64,000 nt of DNA from Moniliophthora roreri (Eukaryota > Basidiomycota > Agaricomycetes > Agaricales > Marasmiaceae). Positions within the stretch are counted from its first letter, which is position 1; each line of letters opens with the position of its first letter. The stretch spans positions 248,001 through 312,000 of the forward strand of contig LATX02000174.1 of NCBI GenBank assembly GCA_001466705.2, in the 5' to 3' direction. The position numbers and the translations under genes were made by a program. Under the pieces are notes generated by a model, which was not told the origin of the DNA, did not search any database, and saw only the letters and a program-made list of their open reading frames with translations. This document shows positions 10,343-21,790 of the stretch, piece after piece.

Positions 10343-10427
10343 AGGACTTCCCCACGGACCCTGCCCGCCACTTTCCCGGCTGTTTTCCCGTTTTGAGGCC
10401 GGGAAAGGGTCCGTGGGGAAATCCTGC
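10343..10427. repeat. GC-rich hairpin element (palindromic, about 85 bp)
   Basis: The left arm TTCCCCACGGACCCT...CCCGGC and the right arm GCCGGGAAAGGGTCCGTGG are reverse complements over about 28 bp; a 9-10-bp extra piece sits in the left arm. A lone left-arm copy recurs at 22,952-22,985 inside a coding exon, so the unit is mobile or was copied. It could be a tiny MITE; the target duplication is unclear. Confidence 0.6.
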
Positions 10428-10546
10428 GGTTTCAGCGCTTGTTGCGGCTCTTACCGCTTTCCTTCATGACCCACATAGCAGGGTCAACCGACAAGCCTGT
10501 GTCCTAACATGCTATTCATTCTATGCCAAGAGATGTCATTATACGG

Positions 10547-10696
10547 TGTAGTAGGGGGACCGGGGCACGGAGCGGAGGTTCCAGGCCTGTTTGGCAGTGT
10601 TTGGCATGAGCTTCTGGCGCGTAGGTGTACGTAGTTATCATCCAACCAGCATCGTGTCTTCGGCATTGCGATAGCCAGACCATCCGGCCCTCTCCA
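10547..10696. mobile_element. Solo LTR (150 bp), target duplication ACGG
   Basis: It starts TGTAGTAGGGGG and ends CCTCTCCA, with ACGG at 10,543-10,546 and again at 10,697-10,700. The flanking DNA is duplicated at 13,330-13,425, and that paralogue lacks the insert and has a single ACGT at the site. This empty site fixes both ends of the LTR exactly. It belongs to the same family as 160-309 and the 2.4-kb element at 52.9 kb. Confidence 0.85.
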
Positions 10697-10700
10697 ACGG

Positions 10701-11221
10701 CAATCTGGAGGCCTTTCGCTTAGTGTTTTTTGATTAGCTTGGGATGCACCTTGAGAGAATATGAATGACGCTCCAGAACGCGTATTGGCACAGTTCACTG
10801 TGTCGAGATACGGAATCGCAGACTTGTGCTAGCAAGGGGTGCAATCTGTGGCATTTGCAAACGCGCCCACGTTTACGGTGACCACCTCAACGTCACTTCC
10901 AACCGACGTGAGGACATCCCTCTCGCATAATTAGACCTGGGGAGTGGTCGTCCGTTGATGTTTTTATCGCGAATCCCTTTCATTCTAACCACTGGGCCCC
11001 AGCATCTGACTCACAATGACATTGAAAGTATTTGGAATGCAAGTCGTCTCTGATTCAATTCGGGCGTCCGACTAGCTATGATGGTATACATATTGCGACA
11101 AGTCGCTAGAGTTGTTGGCAGGATTGCCTGCTATTACCAAACGCTAGTGAATGCCTCTTCGGTAGTGTATTTGAATCGCACAGGTCACTTTCTTTGCACG
11201 TTGTGGGAGAGCCTATGAGGG
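10701..11221. other. Intergenic, nothing recognised
   Basis: This is downstream of GH16 copy 3, which ends at 11,222. I see no coding frame with family resemblance. Confidence 0.4.
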
Positions 11222-12808
11222 CTACATAAATACAGCAACAATAGAACCCAATATCGGCAAGAGAGTAATGTTTAAAGAGTGTTTAATTGCGGAAGAGGTC
11301 GGTCGTGGCTGCGAATCGGAATCGGTCGGCACCTGAAGAGGAGTGCAAGTAGTAGGTGTAATGTCGTTCCCGTCTAATGTACTGTAAACGAGGGATGGGG
11401 TATTAGAGTTCGATGTAGAACTGCCCGTGTCCGAGTCGGTTGGGCGAAATACATCAAACGTATCCAACGTCGCCAAGCCTGAGGCAGTCTCTTCAGCCCC
11501 TTCAGTTGTTAGAACGGTGCTGGACTGTTTGTCTATGAAAACTCGGATGTACGAGATCTCCCAGTACGCATTTGTATAATTCTTTCCATCACCAGTGACA
11601 TATGCCTGAGGTGAAGGTGAATGATTACGATGGGTCAGTGATGGTCAAAGACTCACGTTACAATCGCCGGGACAAAGACTTTCAAAGGAAGTTCCTGCCC
11701 TGAAAGACCATTTCTTGAATATGAAGTGTGAAGCTATATTTGAGTTTGAAATCACTCACCAGTGAGCGCAGATATTGATGTCAAGTACTAGCTTCTGCGG
11801 TCCAAAGTGCTTTTTGACCTCACAAGTATCGTTGAGATAACTTGCGCTAGCTTGGCCCCAATCCGATATGTCTACGATGGCCTTGGACTTGGATATGGAA
11901 GCCGGCGCAGTACCGCGCTATAGAAGAACATCATTAGTGTCAATCGAGACACTAGGATACGGCATCTTACACTCCAAAACCATATGAAGATCCCGGCAGG
12001 ATCAATTTGAGCAGCGAAAATCCCACCACCAGCCTCGGCGAGCTCACTTCCGGAACTTTCAGGATCGGTTTGTTCCACACGGCAACCGAGGTCGGGACTG
12101 CAATTCCGTTCTACGGTGCTGCCGCTTTGGACAGCATAGGAAGACTGGATACAACCAGCATCTGTATACAGGGCCATGTAATTAGGGTTCATAGAGATAC
12201 CATCCTCAGTTTCTATGATGGCGATTTCGCCTGCATGAGGCCGTGTAATACTGTTGCCCGATGTCCTGAACGAAGGTAATACCTAAGGAGAACACATCAA
12301 TTGAGGTGTAGACTCAAAAATCAACACATACGGAGCATCCATAAGGCATGTGAATGACGTCCATGATGATCAGACTCCCAATAGGATATGCATCCTTTGA
12401 AGTAATTCTGACCTGGAGAAACGGCAGATTAAATACTAAGTGATACCTTGACGCAAATCAGAAGCACTGACTGAGTTCCGGCGAGCGAACGACCCAGCTC
12501 CAACGCTCGTGGTATTGTCTACACGAACGATAGCATGACCTGTCGATGATTCTACGAACGTCAGCTTCTGCTGTATGGCGGTGTTTTCGTCGACAAATTG
12601 TGCGTTGCCTGTGAAAGTGAATCCTGGGTGAACTTTCTTATGACCAGGGAACGATAAATGTACCTCTTGCTACTCCACCATCGTACTCCCATTTTGAGAA
12701 GAAGTCTGAGCCGGAGTACTCTTGAACGAGCCTGTGTTGCCCAATGGCTGTTCTGAGCTGAAGGACCCATATGGTGATAGCGAGTAATTGGGACATGCTC
12801 AGCCGCAT
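11222..12808 (-). CDS. GH16-family protein, copy 3, intact frame but altered active site
   Basis: ATG at 12,808. Exon 1 (12,664-12,808) gives a signal peptide (SMSQLLAITIWVLQLRTAIG) and then EYSGSDFFSKWEY. Introns of about 50-60 bp fall at the same places as in the intact GH16 at 43.6 kb. The catalytic segment reads RPHAGEIAIIE, so the Asp between the two glutamates of GEIDIIE is Ala; two tryptophans and other residues just before it (WPAFWTIGTE in the intact gene) have become LPSFRTSGNS. Downstream, WGQASASYLNDTC, FGPQKLVLDIN, CPGDC and YWEISYIR are kept. The end is a Ser/Thr-rich linker and a hydrophobic GPI-type tail. The frame is open throughout, so it may be an expressed non-catalytic paralogue or be starting to decay. 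Confidence 0.75.
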
Positions 12809-13289
12809 TATGAGCTCAAGCTGTCAAAGAAAGTGATACAAAAAGAATGAGTGGAGGCGAATGGGACCAGTGGACTCCGTCTTCTGAAACTATATAAGTA
12901 CTCACCGCAAAGGCAGCCATGAAGCCCAGGCTCAGCGAACTCGGAAAGCCAGACCGTGCATCTTACTTTAATCAAACACCCAAAGCAACTGAGTTATTTG
13001 ACTCCTGATCATCGAATTTTCCGTGTGGTGTGTGAGATGATACGAGAGATGAGGACAAGATGGTGGTCAAGGCCAAGATTGAAAAATGTCGGCACGTGGC
13101 ATGTAACCGGCCTCGGCGCTCAGTTGTTGCTCGTGCATCAACTCGGGGATTCGTGAACTTAATGAAGCTCTCGAAGTATTGGGACATGTACAGTCCCCCG
13201 TGTCCTAGAAGTGGAATCGCAGTGGGTTTTCCGACCGGCAAAAATTTTTATAGATGATGCAACGCCACGTGGTAGGATTTCAACTGCCG

Positions 13290-13425
13290 TTTCAGCGCCT
13301 CTTACCGCTTACCTTCATGATCTACAGAGCAGGTTCGACCGACAAGCCTGTGTGTCCTGACATGCTATTCATTCTATGCCAAGAAATTTCATTGTACGTC
13401 AATCTGGAGGCCTTTCGCTTAGTAT
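13290..13425. repeat. Paralogous flank of 10,450-10,720, carrying the empty LTR site
   Basis: CAACCGACAAGCCTGTG, GCTATTCATTCTATGCC and CAATCTGGAGGCCTTTCGC are shared with 10,470-10,720, but without the 150-bp LTR. The segment belongs to the duplicated flank of the GH16 genes. Confidence 0.75.
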
Positions 13426-13429
13426 ACTC

Positions 13430-15460
13430 CCGAATCGGTTCTAATTTCTGGTCGGCTCTTTTTTACTTACCCCAACGCTCGTGTGAGTCTGCGACATTCC
13501 AGGAAGGATTCTATGGCAACTCGGCTGTATTGGAAGGAACTGTACCCGAAGGAACTGTGATACTGGGGCGATGGGCACCAGGTACGTGTTTCAATTCATC
13601 ATCGCTTACGGAGACAAGCAGTCTGATGTGGGGTGCCTTTAGAGTGACAAGGTTTCATTTTTCATATGCCCTCGAGTCACTTGAACGTTCTTTACGAAAA
13701 CGGCTGCCATATCTCCCGCATTCCATATTGATATGAAAACCCCCAGTAGCTTACGAGAAGATGACGCTGCGCAAAGAAGAAAAAAGTATATAAAGGGTTC
13801 CAACCTGCTCCTGCGGCGCTTCACCCCCCATGATGGAAGAACCCACGGGAAGAGCTGCATTACCACCATTCTTTATTTCATTTTCCTTGCGGCCGCCTTT
13901 CTTCCCCTCAAACCAGCTACCAAAGTCGAAAGGTACGCATCTCTTCAAGCCGGTCTATCTTCACCGACTTGATTCTTTGTCAGCAGATGTCGACAAGTGC
14001 GAAAACACACAACAGCAACGGTAGCGCTGGGCGCAATAAACGTGTGTGAGGAATGTACTCTAGGACTGGTACGTTACCCAAAAGTATCCAGAAACATGGT
14101 ACATTCTCATCGTACGTTGTACAGGAAACGTGTTTTCTTTATTTACTCTAGTCGTCGACCGAGGATGTAATTTTCTATACTTGATGTGAACGTTTGCTAT
14201 GTTTGCAGTTCTCACGAGGCCGAACATGGATAAATTTGGAACCCCTCCCCTCCAAGATAGGCTCGTTGCCTTCCCAGTCTAGAACACACACAGAATTGAG
14301 GAAAATAACAGACTGACGTGGTGAATCTTGAACCATGGATTCTCGTTGGTGGAAATCGAACGTGCATTGCTTTACCATGTTCTGGAATCAACCAGTTGGG
14401 GATTGGTGCCGTGCGTTAGAAGACCCACTTGCTTTTTGATGCCTCGAGGCTCAAGAATGTTACAGTGACATGACGCAGCTGTGGAGCATCATTCATACTT
14501 TTTTGCTGTCGTGCGTGCGGCTCTTTCGAGGCACGCTCGTCTGCGTCAAGTCGGACTCTTCTTCACGTTCACATCTGTGGATACTCCCCTCCTTAATGGT
14601 GATTGGGTCTACCTTATGGTCAGGTCAGTCTTTCGTCATTGCCTTGCTTTTTTTTCCCACTTTTACGGCCCCCACTGACGTCTGACGTCTAGTAGGATAG
14701 ATTTGTTCTTCGCTGGTGCAGGTTGTCTCCGCCCTGATCACACTTGGAACTCTTGGGATCCACACAACTTTCGTCGATACCTCGGTTCTAGTCTCCCATC
14801 TTTTACGGACCCGCTGGACGTCTAATAGGGTTCATACTAGGACAGGGTTGTCTTTACTGTACGCGGTTCCTGGAACCAGTGTTTAGGCATGACATAGACT
14901 TTTTCTGCCCCTGATGATGTGTTGATGTGTCGAGGTTCGTGTTCAGATTTCTCTTGGGTGTGGAATTTTCTACATGCTCTGATGTTGGATCTATCACTAC
15001 AAGCACTCCCAGGCACGAATAACTGAAATGTGGGCTTTCGGATTATCGCACGTTTCTGGGCGACCAGAAACGCGTTGATGACCCGAAACGTAACCTTCTC
15101 AGCTAATTGTTCTGTCAAGCTGATTTTTCTCCAAACCTGTCGGGGTGAAGCTACGTTTTCATCGGCAGGCACGACGTCGCATTTTGTGCCACTGTCCACG
15201 TTCCCGTCGGTAGGCATTTTTAGCGTTAGCCACAATCCGCTCCGCTAGACTACAGCTGGAGAACCCAAGAGATAGCCGCTACTTTCGGAGTTGGCAGGTA
15301 CCGTGCTAAAAAAGAAATATGTGTCTTTTATGCCGTGCAAGTCGAGGTCGAGGTCGAGGTGTACGAACTCCTCGGCCATCCGATCTAGCCTTTTTTTTCC
15401 CCCCGATTGCGTCGTTTTCATCATCTCGGCTGATGCTCCTCAATTTCTTCCTGTCCTCGT
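13430..15460. other. Unassigned region
   Basis: I recognise no protein family. A degenerate direct repeat (TTTTACGG...GACGTCTA.TAGG) occurs at ~14,655-14,695 and ~14,795-14,830. Frames of 100-130 codons exist (for example 14,837-15,235 minus), but they have no signal, no family resemblance and no intron pattern. A GAGGTC microsatellite lies at 15,340-15,358. Confidence 0.4.
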
Positions 15461-15462
15461 AC

Positions 15463-16075
15463 GCGTCGGAGTGATTTATTAACCGAATTTCAAAGTTTTT
15501 TGGCGTGTCCCCATCCTCACGTTCTCTTACTACTTTAGGCACAAACGACTGGGATGTTTCTGACTGACCAGAAACGCCCGAAACGTAACCTTTTTTGTCC
15601 GAGTTTTTTTATTATTCAAAAATCTGATATGTCCCCCAGTACACACTCCTCGTAATCACGAAAACAACGCAGGCTACTAGTAACTTGGATCGACGTCGGC
15701 ATTTCGAGTAAGACCCACGAACGCGAACGAGAATGCCATGCATTAACCACGAGTCAATCTCGGTATCCGTACCATGCGTCGGAGTGATTTATTGACCGAC
15801 AAATAAGATGATTCCGAATTTTTGAAGATTTTGGTGTACCCCCACCCCCCACGTTTTCTCACTACTTTCGGCATCAACGACTGGCAACCAGAAACGCACG
15901 AAACGTAACCTTTTCTGTCTGACTGATTTTTAAATATGATTTGTCCTCCAGTACACACCCCTCGTAATCGCGAAAACAACGCAGGCTGCTAGCAACTTGG
16001 ATCGGCGTCGGGGTTTCGAGTAAGGCCCGGGAATGGCATGCATTAACCACGAGTTAATCTCGGTATCCATGCCAT
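15463..16075. repeat. Two tandem copies of a ~313-bp unit
   Basis: Unit 1 (15,463-15,775) and unit 2 (15,776-16,075) both begin GCGTCGGAGTGATTTATT and share ACGAAACGTAACC (CCGAAACGTAACC in unit 1), CAGTACACAC, AACAACGCAGGCT and CATGCATTAACCACGAG in order. The copies are diverged by substitutions and small gaps. A third partial match to the CCGAAACGTAACC part lies near 15,080. No protein is evident. Confidence 0.75.
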
Positions 16076-16079
16076 ACCA

Positions 16080-17300
16080 TACATACTCTTTTCGGACCGT
16101 GCCCGAGCTCGATTTGGTCGGCGCGTGCGGCGTCGAACTCAAGATTGTCGGGTTGTTGATTGAGGGATATAAATCTCGCTTGTGAGGGAAGGCGAATGTG
16201 AGTGTTGATATTCTACTGCTACAATTGGGTGAGCTGCGCTAATTTGTGAGTCGACTAGATCTTTTGCGGAAGACGATTTGCGTACGGCAGGATACGGGGA
16301 TTTTGGGGGCCAGGATGCTACCACTACAGGACTTCCTCTGGGGAAGGTCCGAGTGCCTGCTACTTCTTCCCCAAGAGTTCTATGGCATATGCTTGGTCCT
16401 CTTTTTTTTTGGGGGCGACCAACCCCTTTTCCCGCAAGTAGGTTTGCTTCCATTCATTTGCCAACTTTCTTCTTCTGCCACACAGAAGATCAGCAATATG
16501 CATGTTACCTACCCATCCTGATAGATCCACAGTCCTTTCCAGGACCTTATCATTATTGAGCTCCACAACTCGTGTAAGCTGTCATTACGATTGGCAAGCA
16601 AGGATAAGGGAATTCACGAAAATGAGTCAGAGCCTTGTAAAGATTCGGCGATATGAGTAACATCCGCGCTCGAGATCAAGGCACGGTTGGCTTTATCCGT
16701 TTGAATTCGAGTCATCTTGAAAGAAGGAACGCTAGTGCCTAAAAGCTGATGCCAAAGATGTATACAGATGGCTAGATCTGGATGGTGAGGATCTAAACCC
16801 TGAAGCGGCTGTCATTGTGGGTTAATAAATAGAAAAAAAGAACTCAAGGTACTGAATTGAGATTTTCGACGGATTCTCGTGTAAAGACTCGCGAGTGTTT
16901 CCTTTTCCTTGTTGTCTTGGTGAAAGAAGCCAGGATCTGCGCAACAACATTTTTTAAACATGCAATAGTCGAGAGGATGTTTTTATAATGATGCTTTCGA
17001 TAGAAGAGCTAGTACCCGCTATTGAGTTCGGATAGAAAAAGGCTAATAGTCAGTTTGTATACGTGGAGTCTTTGAATGCAGGTAGATCTATAGCTGCAAA
17101 TCTAGAGCTGGAATCTATACACAAGGATCAGCTATTGGGGAAACGTGGCAACCCACAGATAAGGAACTTGAATCGCCGGATTTGGTAAAATTGATTGTTT
17201 GGCTGATTAGATGATCGTTTGTTTGGTCAAATCGGAGATTGAAATATTAAAAATCTCGTGCTTTAACCACTCCACTGTCTCTCAGACATTTCCGAGTTAA
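16080..17300. other. Unassigned region upstream of the P450
   Basis: I see no supported gene. A minus-strand frame at 16,139-16,453 has no recognisable features. Confidence 0.4.
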
Positions 17301-17309
17301 ATATCTCTC

Positions 17310-17434
17310 CGTCCCCATATATAAACAGAATCAAATGTCAAATCCGCTTTCATCCCTTCTTTCTTTCCTACCACCACCATCACCACCACCATCTCCGCGA
17401 CTCCCTTTCCCTATCCCTCATATCGCGTATCGCC
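17310..17434 (+). promoter_or_regulatory. P450 core promoter and leader
   Basis: CATATATAAACAG near 17,317 is a TATA-like element about 115 bp upstream of the ATG. It is followed by a pyrimidine-rich stretch and a CACCACCACCATC run leading into the start codon. The assignment is inferred from position and composition. Confidence 0.45.
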
Positions 17435-19507
17435 ATGTTCTCCCTCGTCTACCCCATCGTCTTCGCCATCGTCGTCCTCGCCTATGCCGTCTTTAGAGCG
17501 ATCTATAACCTTTTCTTGTCTCCCTTAAGCGCAATTCCAGGTCCCTGGTACGCCGCCGTATCCGACCTTTGGCTCACGACCCATGTCATCCGACTCGAAC
17601 AATGCAAAGTTCTTCAATCCCTCTTTGACAAGTATGGCCCAGTCGTACGCGTCGGTCCAAACAAGGTTGTATTCAACGATCTCTCAACGACCCGAAACGT
17701 CTACTCCATTCACAAATTCGACAAAAGTGACTATTACAAGAGTCTTCTCACGCAAGTCTCTCTCTTTTGTTTCGCGATGGAATTGATTCTAACTGGCTCG
17801 TTCTTTTCATTTTGTAGGAACGAAAACGACCACGCGTAAGTTGTTATTGCATATATATGCGTCGAATACCTGCTGAAAAGACCCCCCTTTTTTTCACCCA
17901 CAGAATGACCACCCTCGAACATGCACCCCATTCCATGCGCCGCAAAGGATACGCTCCTCATTATACTCCTACAAACCTCGCCCGGTTCCAGCCCGAAATG
18001 CATGAGCCAACTCTAGAGTTAATTAACGTACGTTCTCCGTTCTGACGTGACGAGCATCTCTCGGCTGATGTTTGTCAACCTTTTTTTTTCCTCTTTCGCC
18101 CTTACAGCACCTCGACAAGATGGAAGGACAGATACCCCTCGAATGCCTCTCCCTGTTCCGCAACCTCATGGTCGAAGTCATCGTTTCTACTTCCTATGGA
18201 TATCGCCTCGGTGCAGTCGGCAAGTGGGCCCAGAACTCTGAAGATCCTCTTTCCATTGCCATCAGCGATTTCCCAAAGCGCGGTATCCTGGTAGGTCATC
18301 TCACTCTTCTTCTTACTCGTTCACGACATCAACGTTATTTCATCTTGTCAGAGGAGCGTTGTTCCGACCTGGGCGTGGAAGCTTGTATGCCGCATCCCCA
18401 ACGCCAGATGGCGCCAGATGTGTGATTCGGACAAGATCATGGCCGAGGTACATTTTTCGAATCGCTCGGGTCATTCTATCACACTGACTATCAAATCATC
18501 ATTTACGTCAGTTTGTTAGTGAACGCGTCTATCAAGCGCGCGCTCAGATGCCTTCGGAAAAGCTCGACCAGTCTGAAAAGGTTCCGATGCTCCACCGCCT
18601 GCTCAATTACCGTTACTCTTCGACCAACGAGAATATGCCTGACAATGACATTATCTCCGAATCGATGGGTCACATGTACGTTTTTTTTTCTCTGTCTTTG
18701 CCTCGCGCCCAATTGTTGACGTCTTCTAATGCCTCTCTAGGATCGCCGGCTCTGACACTACTTCGACTTCCTTGTCCTACTTCCTGTGGGAACTCAGTCG
18801 TCGACCTGACATTGCAAAGAACCTCCAAGCCGAACTTGACGAAGCAATGCACGACCCTCGAGTAATCCCCGACATCTCCGTTTTGCAGGAACTGCCCTAC
18901 CTCAACGCATTTATCAAAGAAGGTTAGTTACACTTTCTCGGTAATCATATCTCCGTCCAAGGTACTGGTTCTGATGGAATGTTTAGGGCTTCGAATCTAC
19001 TCCGCGGCCCCTAGCCCATTGGAACGTGTCGTTCCGGCTTCGACTTCCAAGTCTGGTGCAGCTAACGAGTCGTTTGATCTCATGGGCTTCGAAGTTCCTC
19101 CTGGCACTATCGTCGCTACCCAAGCTTGGTCAATGCACCGCAACCCTTCTGTCTTTCCTTCTCCCGAGTCGTTTATGCCCGAGCGCTGGCTGGAAACCGA
19201 TGCACCGGCTTCTGCTGAACGCCTTAATCGCATGATGCAGCACATGATGCCTTTTGGTTACGGTAGTCGTGTTTGTGGTGGACAAAACGTTGCACAAATG
19301 ATGATGAAAATTGTCATTGCCACCGTAGTGAGGAACTTTGACATTGTCGCCCCCGCCGAAACGAATGAGCAGAGCATGGAGATGAAGGATAGTTTTGTAA
19401 GTGAAGTAACTTTGGTGCTCGTTACCCTTGCTCACCGTCCGAGCCTATAGGTCATCTTTCCCTCCGCCATGGAATGCAAGCTCATCTTCACCCCTCGCAC
19501 ACTGTGA
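17435..19507 (+). CDS. Cytochrome P450 monooxygenase, intact, multi-exon
   Basis: The product should be a membrane-bound heme-thiolate monooxygenase. It opens with a hydrophobic anchor (VYPIVFAIVVLAYAVFRAI) and a proline hinge, SAIPGPW. Later motifs are the I-helix AGSDTTST, the K-helix ExxR split across an intron (KE|GLR), PERW, and the heme loop FGYGSRVCGGQ with the Cys ligand. The last exon ends MECKLIFTPRTL and stops at 19,505-19,507. About eight introns splice in frame; the first is GC-AG (GCAAGT...TTGTAG) and joins LLT to NENDHA, which the family requires (TNxNDHxMTTLxHxPHS). Length of about 500 aa is normal. The family number and substrate cannot be told from sequence alone. No obvious biosynthetic partner genes lie nearby. 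Confidence 0.9.
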
Positions 19508-19509
19508 AC

Positions 19510-20470
19510 GGGAAACCATGTCTCTCCTGACCGTCTGTCTACTGATATCTCTTTCTTGTACATATTCTTGGCGTTTTCCTTTCTTGTTGCCCTTTTATGT
19601 TGTCTTGTTTTCGCCCCGCTCTATCCATTGCTATGAATGTTGTTATGCCCTCACAACCTCTTTTATTACGCGTTCCCGATACCTCTTGCCTTTTAACGAT
19701 ACCCCTCTTCACCCTGCGCTCCGAACGAATCATGTCTATCGCCCACGCTCACGTCGTCCGCTCTTCATAACGCCACTATATTTCTTCGGATGACTATACT
19801 TATTCGCCTATTCCACTCTACCCTACCGACTACTTTACGTTCAAGATGCTTTGCGTCGCCATAATTCTCTTAGCTTACTCGCTTCCCTTCCTGTTATGAT
19901 TTTGGGAGTTAATGACTTGCGCGATAATGTCCTTTATTTTCTTTCTTGGTTTCCCTTGGCTGTTTTTTCACGACGCTGTACCTCAAATTATGATATGTAT
20001 GGTTAAACACACGAGTTCAACTTGAATATTTTAGCTCGCGACGAGCGGTTCCGATCCGATTTTAGGGCTGCTAATCGTACCCGTCCATGGTACGGTTTAC
20101 GGGTCCCGTACCGTAAGAATGTACGGTACAATTACTAGACGGAAGTAACCATACCGGTTGACAGCCGTTATACGGGCGGTTTCATAAATCGAACAAACAT
20201 CGGTGAAAATATGCAGAAGTGTGTGTTTACAGTCTAGATCTACGAGACTTTGGTTGTCCGGCAAATCCCAAGTCTAAGGTAATGACGCGTCAACGTCGCC
20301 CTGTGCAGGATACTTATGCCTACACACGGTGCAAAAAGGTATTTCATCTTTCTAGTCAAATTAGCGCTATTTGGCTGACTCTAATTTGTATCACCAGATT
20401 ACTGGACAACATTGAAAGGGACACCCACAAGCCCGATGAATATGCTTAGTTTGAAACTTGCGCGCTATCA
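19510..20470. repeat. P450 3' flank, source of several dispersed copies
   Basis: The DNA from ~19,130 (last P450 exons) to ~20,350 recurs at 20,735-21,770, and its middle part (~19,550-20,030) again at 28,505-28,860 and 32,510-32,925. Near 20,080-20,140 it holds several copies of GTACGG/CCGTAC. No gene is evident beyond the P450 stop. Confidence 0.65.
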
Positions 20471-20734
20471 AGTGATTACAATAGTGATAGCAGAAATGTT
20501 GGAATAATGGGCTGAGAGGTACGTTCCTACACAACAAATTAGCTTCTTATGCTCATTTCTCTGCATTGTTCAGCCCTCGCCTGACACCCCTCTCAACTAC
20601 TCAGATCTTAAAATAATTACAACATTTTCAAATGCCAGATTCAAGTACTATCCTAGATCCCCTAACCCTGGTAAATCCCTTCCAAATTGACCTATGGCCC
20701 ACGTATCACAGACATGCTCAGTAGGTACTCGATT

Positions 20735-21790
20735 TGCTGATGGTCATTTCGCACCGCAACTCTTCTGTCTTTCCTTCTCTCGAGTCGTTCATGCCCTAGC
20801 GCTGGCTGGAAACAGATGCACCAGTCTCTGGTGAATGCCCCATTGCATGATGCAGCACACGATGCCTTTTGGTTACGGTAGTCGTGTTTGTGGTGGACAA
20901 AATGTTGCAAGTTCATCTTCGCCCCACGTACACTGAACGGGGAACCATTTTTTCTCCTGACCGTCTGTCTACTGATATCTCTTTCTTGTACATATTCTTG
21001 GCGTTTTCCTTGTTGCCTTTTTCTGTTGTGTTGTTTTTGCCCTGCTCTATCTATTGCTATCAATGTTGTTATGCCTCCTCACAACCTCTTTTATTACGTG
21101 TTCCTGATACCTCTTGCCTTTGAAAGATACCCCTCTTCACCCTGCGCTCCGAATGAATCATGTCTATCGCTCATATTCACGTCGTCCGCTCTTCATGACG
21201 CCACCATACTTTTCGGATGACTCTAACTATTCGCCTATTTCACTCTACCCTACCGACTACTTTACGTTGAAGGTGCTTTGCGTCGCCATAATTCCTCGCC
21301 CCTTAGCTTACTCGCTTCCCTTCCCGTTATGTTTTTTTGGGAGCTCATGACTTGCGTGATAATGTCCTTTATTTTCTTTCTTGGTTTCCTTTGGCTGTTT
21401 TTTTTCACGATGTTGTACCTCAAATTATGATATGTATGGTTGAACACACAAGTTTAACTGGGGTATTTTCAACTAGCGACGAGCAGTTCCGATCCGATTT
21501 TAGGGCCGCTTTTACGGGGTGTTGACTTTCGAGTGTACGGTGCGGTTACTGGATGACCCGTAAGTAACCATAACGTTGACGGCCATATACGGGCGTAATA
21601 CGGGCGATTTCATGAATCAAAGAAAACATCAATGAAGATATGCAGAAATGGTGTTTACAGTCTAGATTAGTTGTCCAGCGAGTCCCGAGTCCAAGCGTCA
21701 TCGTCGCCCCTGATACTTATGCCTACACGCGGTGCAAAAAGGTACTTCATCTTTCTAAACCCAACTTGCGCGCTATGAGTCTAGCCAGGT
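20735..21790 (+). pseudogene. Copied 3' end of the P450 plus its flank
   Basis: The copy begins in the MHRNPSVFPSPESFMPERW part and retains the FGYGSRVCGGQNVA heme loop. It then jumps from AATGTTGCA to the last exon (AAGTTCATCTTCGCC), having lost about 190 bp between short GCA repeats. The flank to ~21,770 follows the parent, including the TACACGCGGTGCAAAAAGG stretch. There is no N-terminal half, so it is not functional. Confidence 0.8.

Noticed and set aside
10547..10696. tRNA-derived SINE: on the minus strand GAGAGGGCCGAGTGGTCTGG resembles the D arm of a Leu or Ser tRNA
   Set aside because: The paired copies at 52.9 and 55.1 kb, TG...CA ends, 4-bp target duplications, primer site and G-rich tract show that it is an LTR. 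The tRNA likeness covers one arm only and there is no good B box or A-rich tail.
14837..15235. 132-codon minus-strand frame in the unassigned region
   Set aside because: No start context, signal, introns or resemblance; parts overlap a degenerate repeat.
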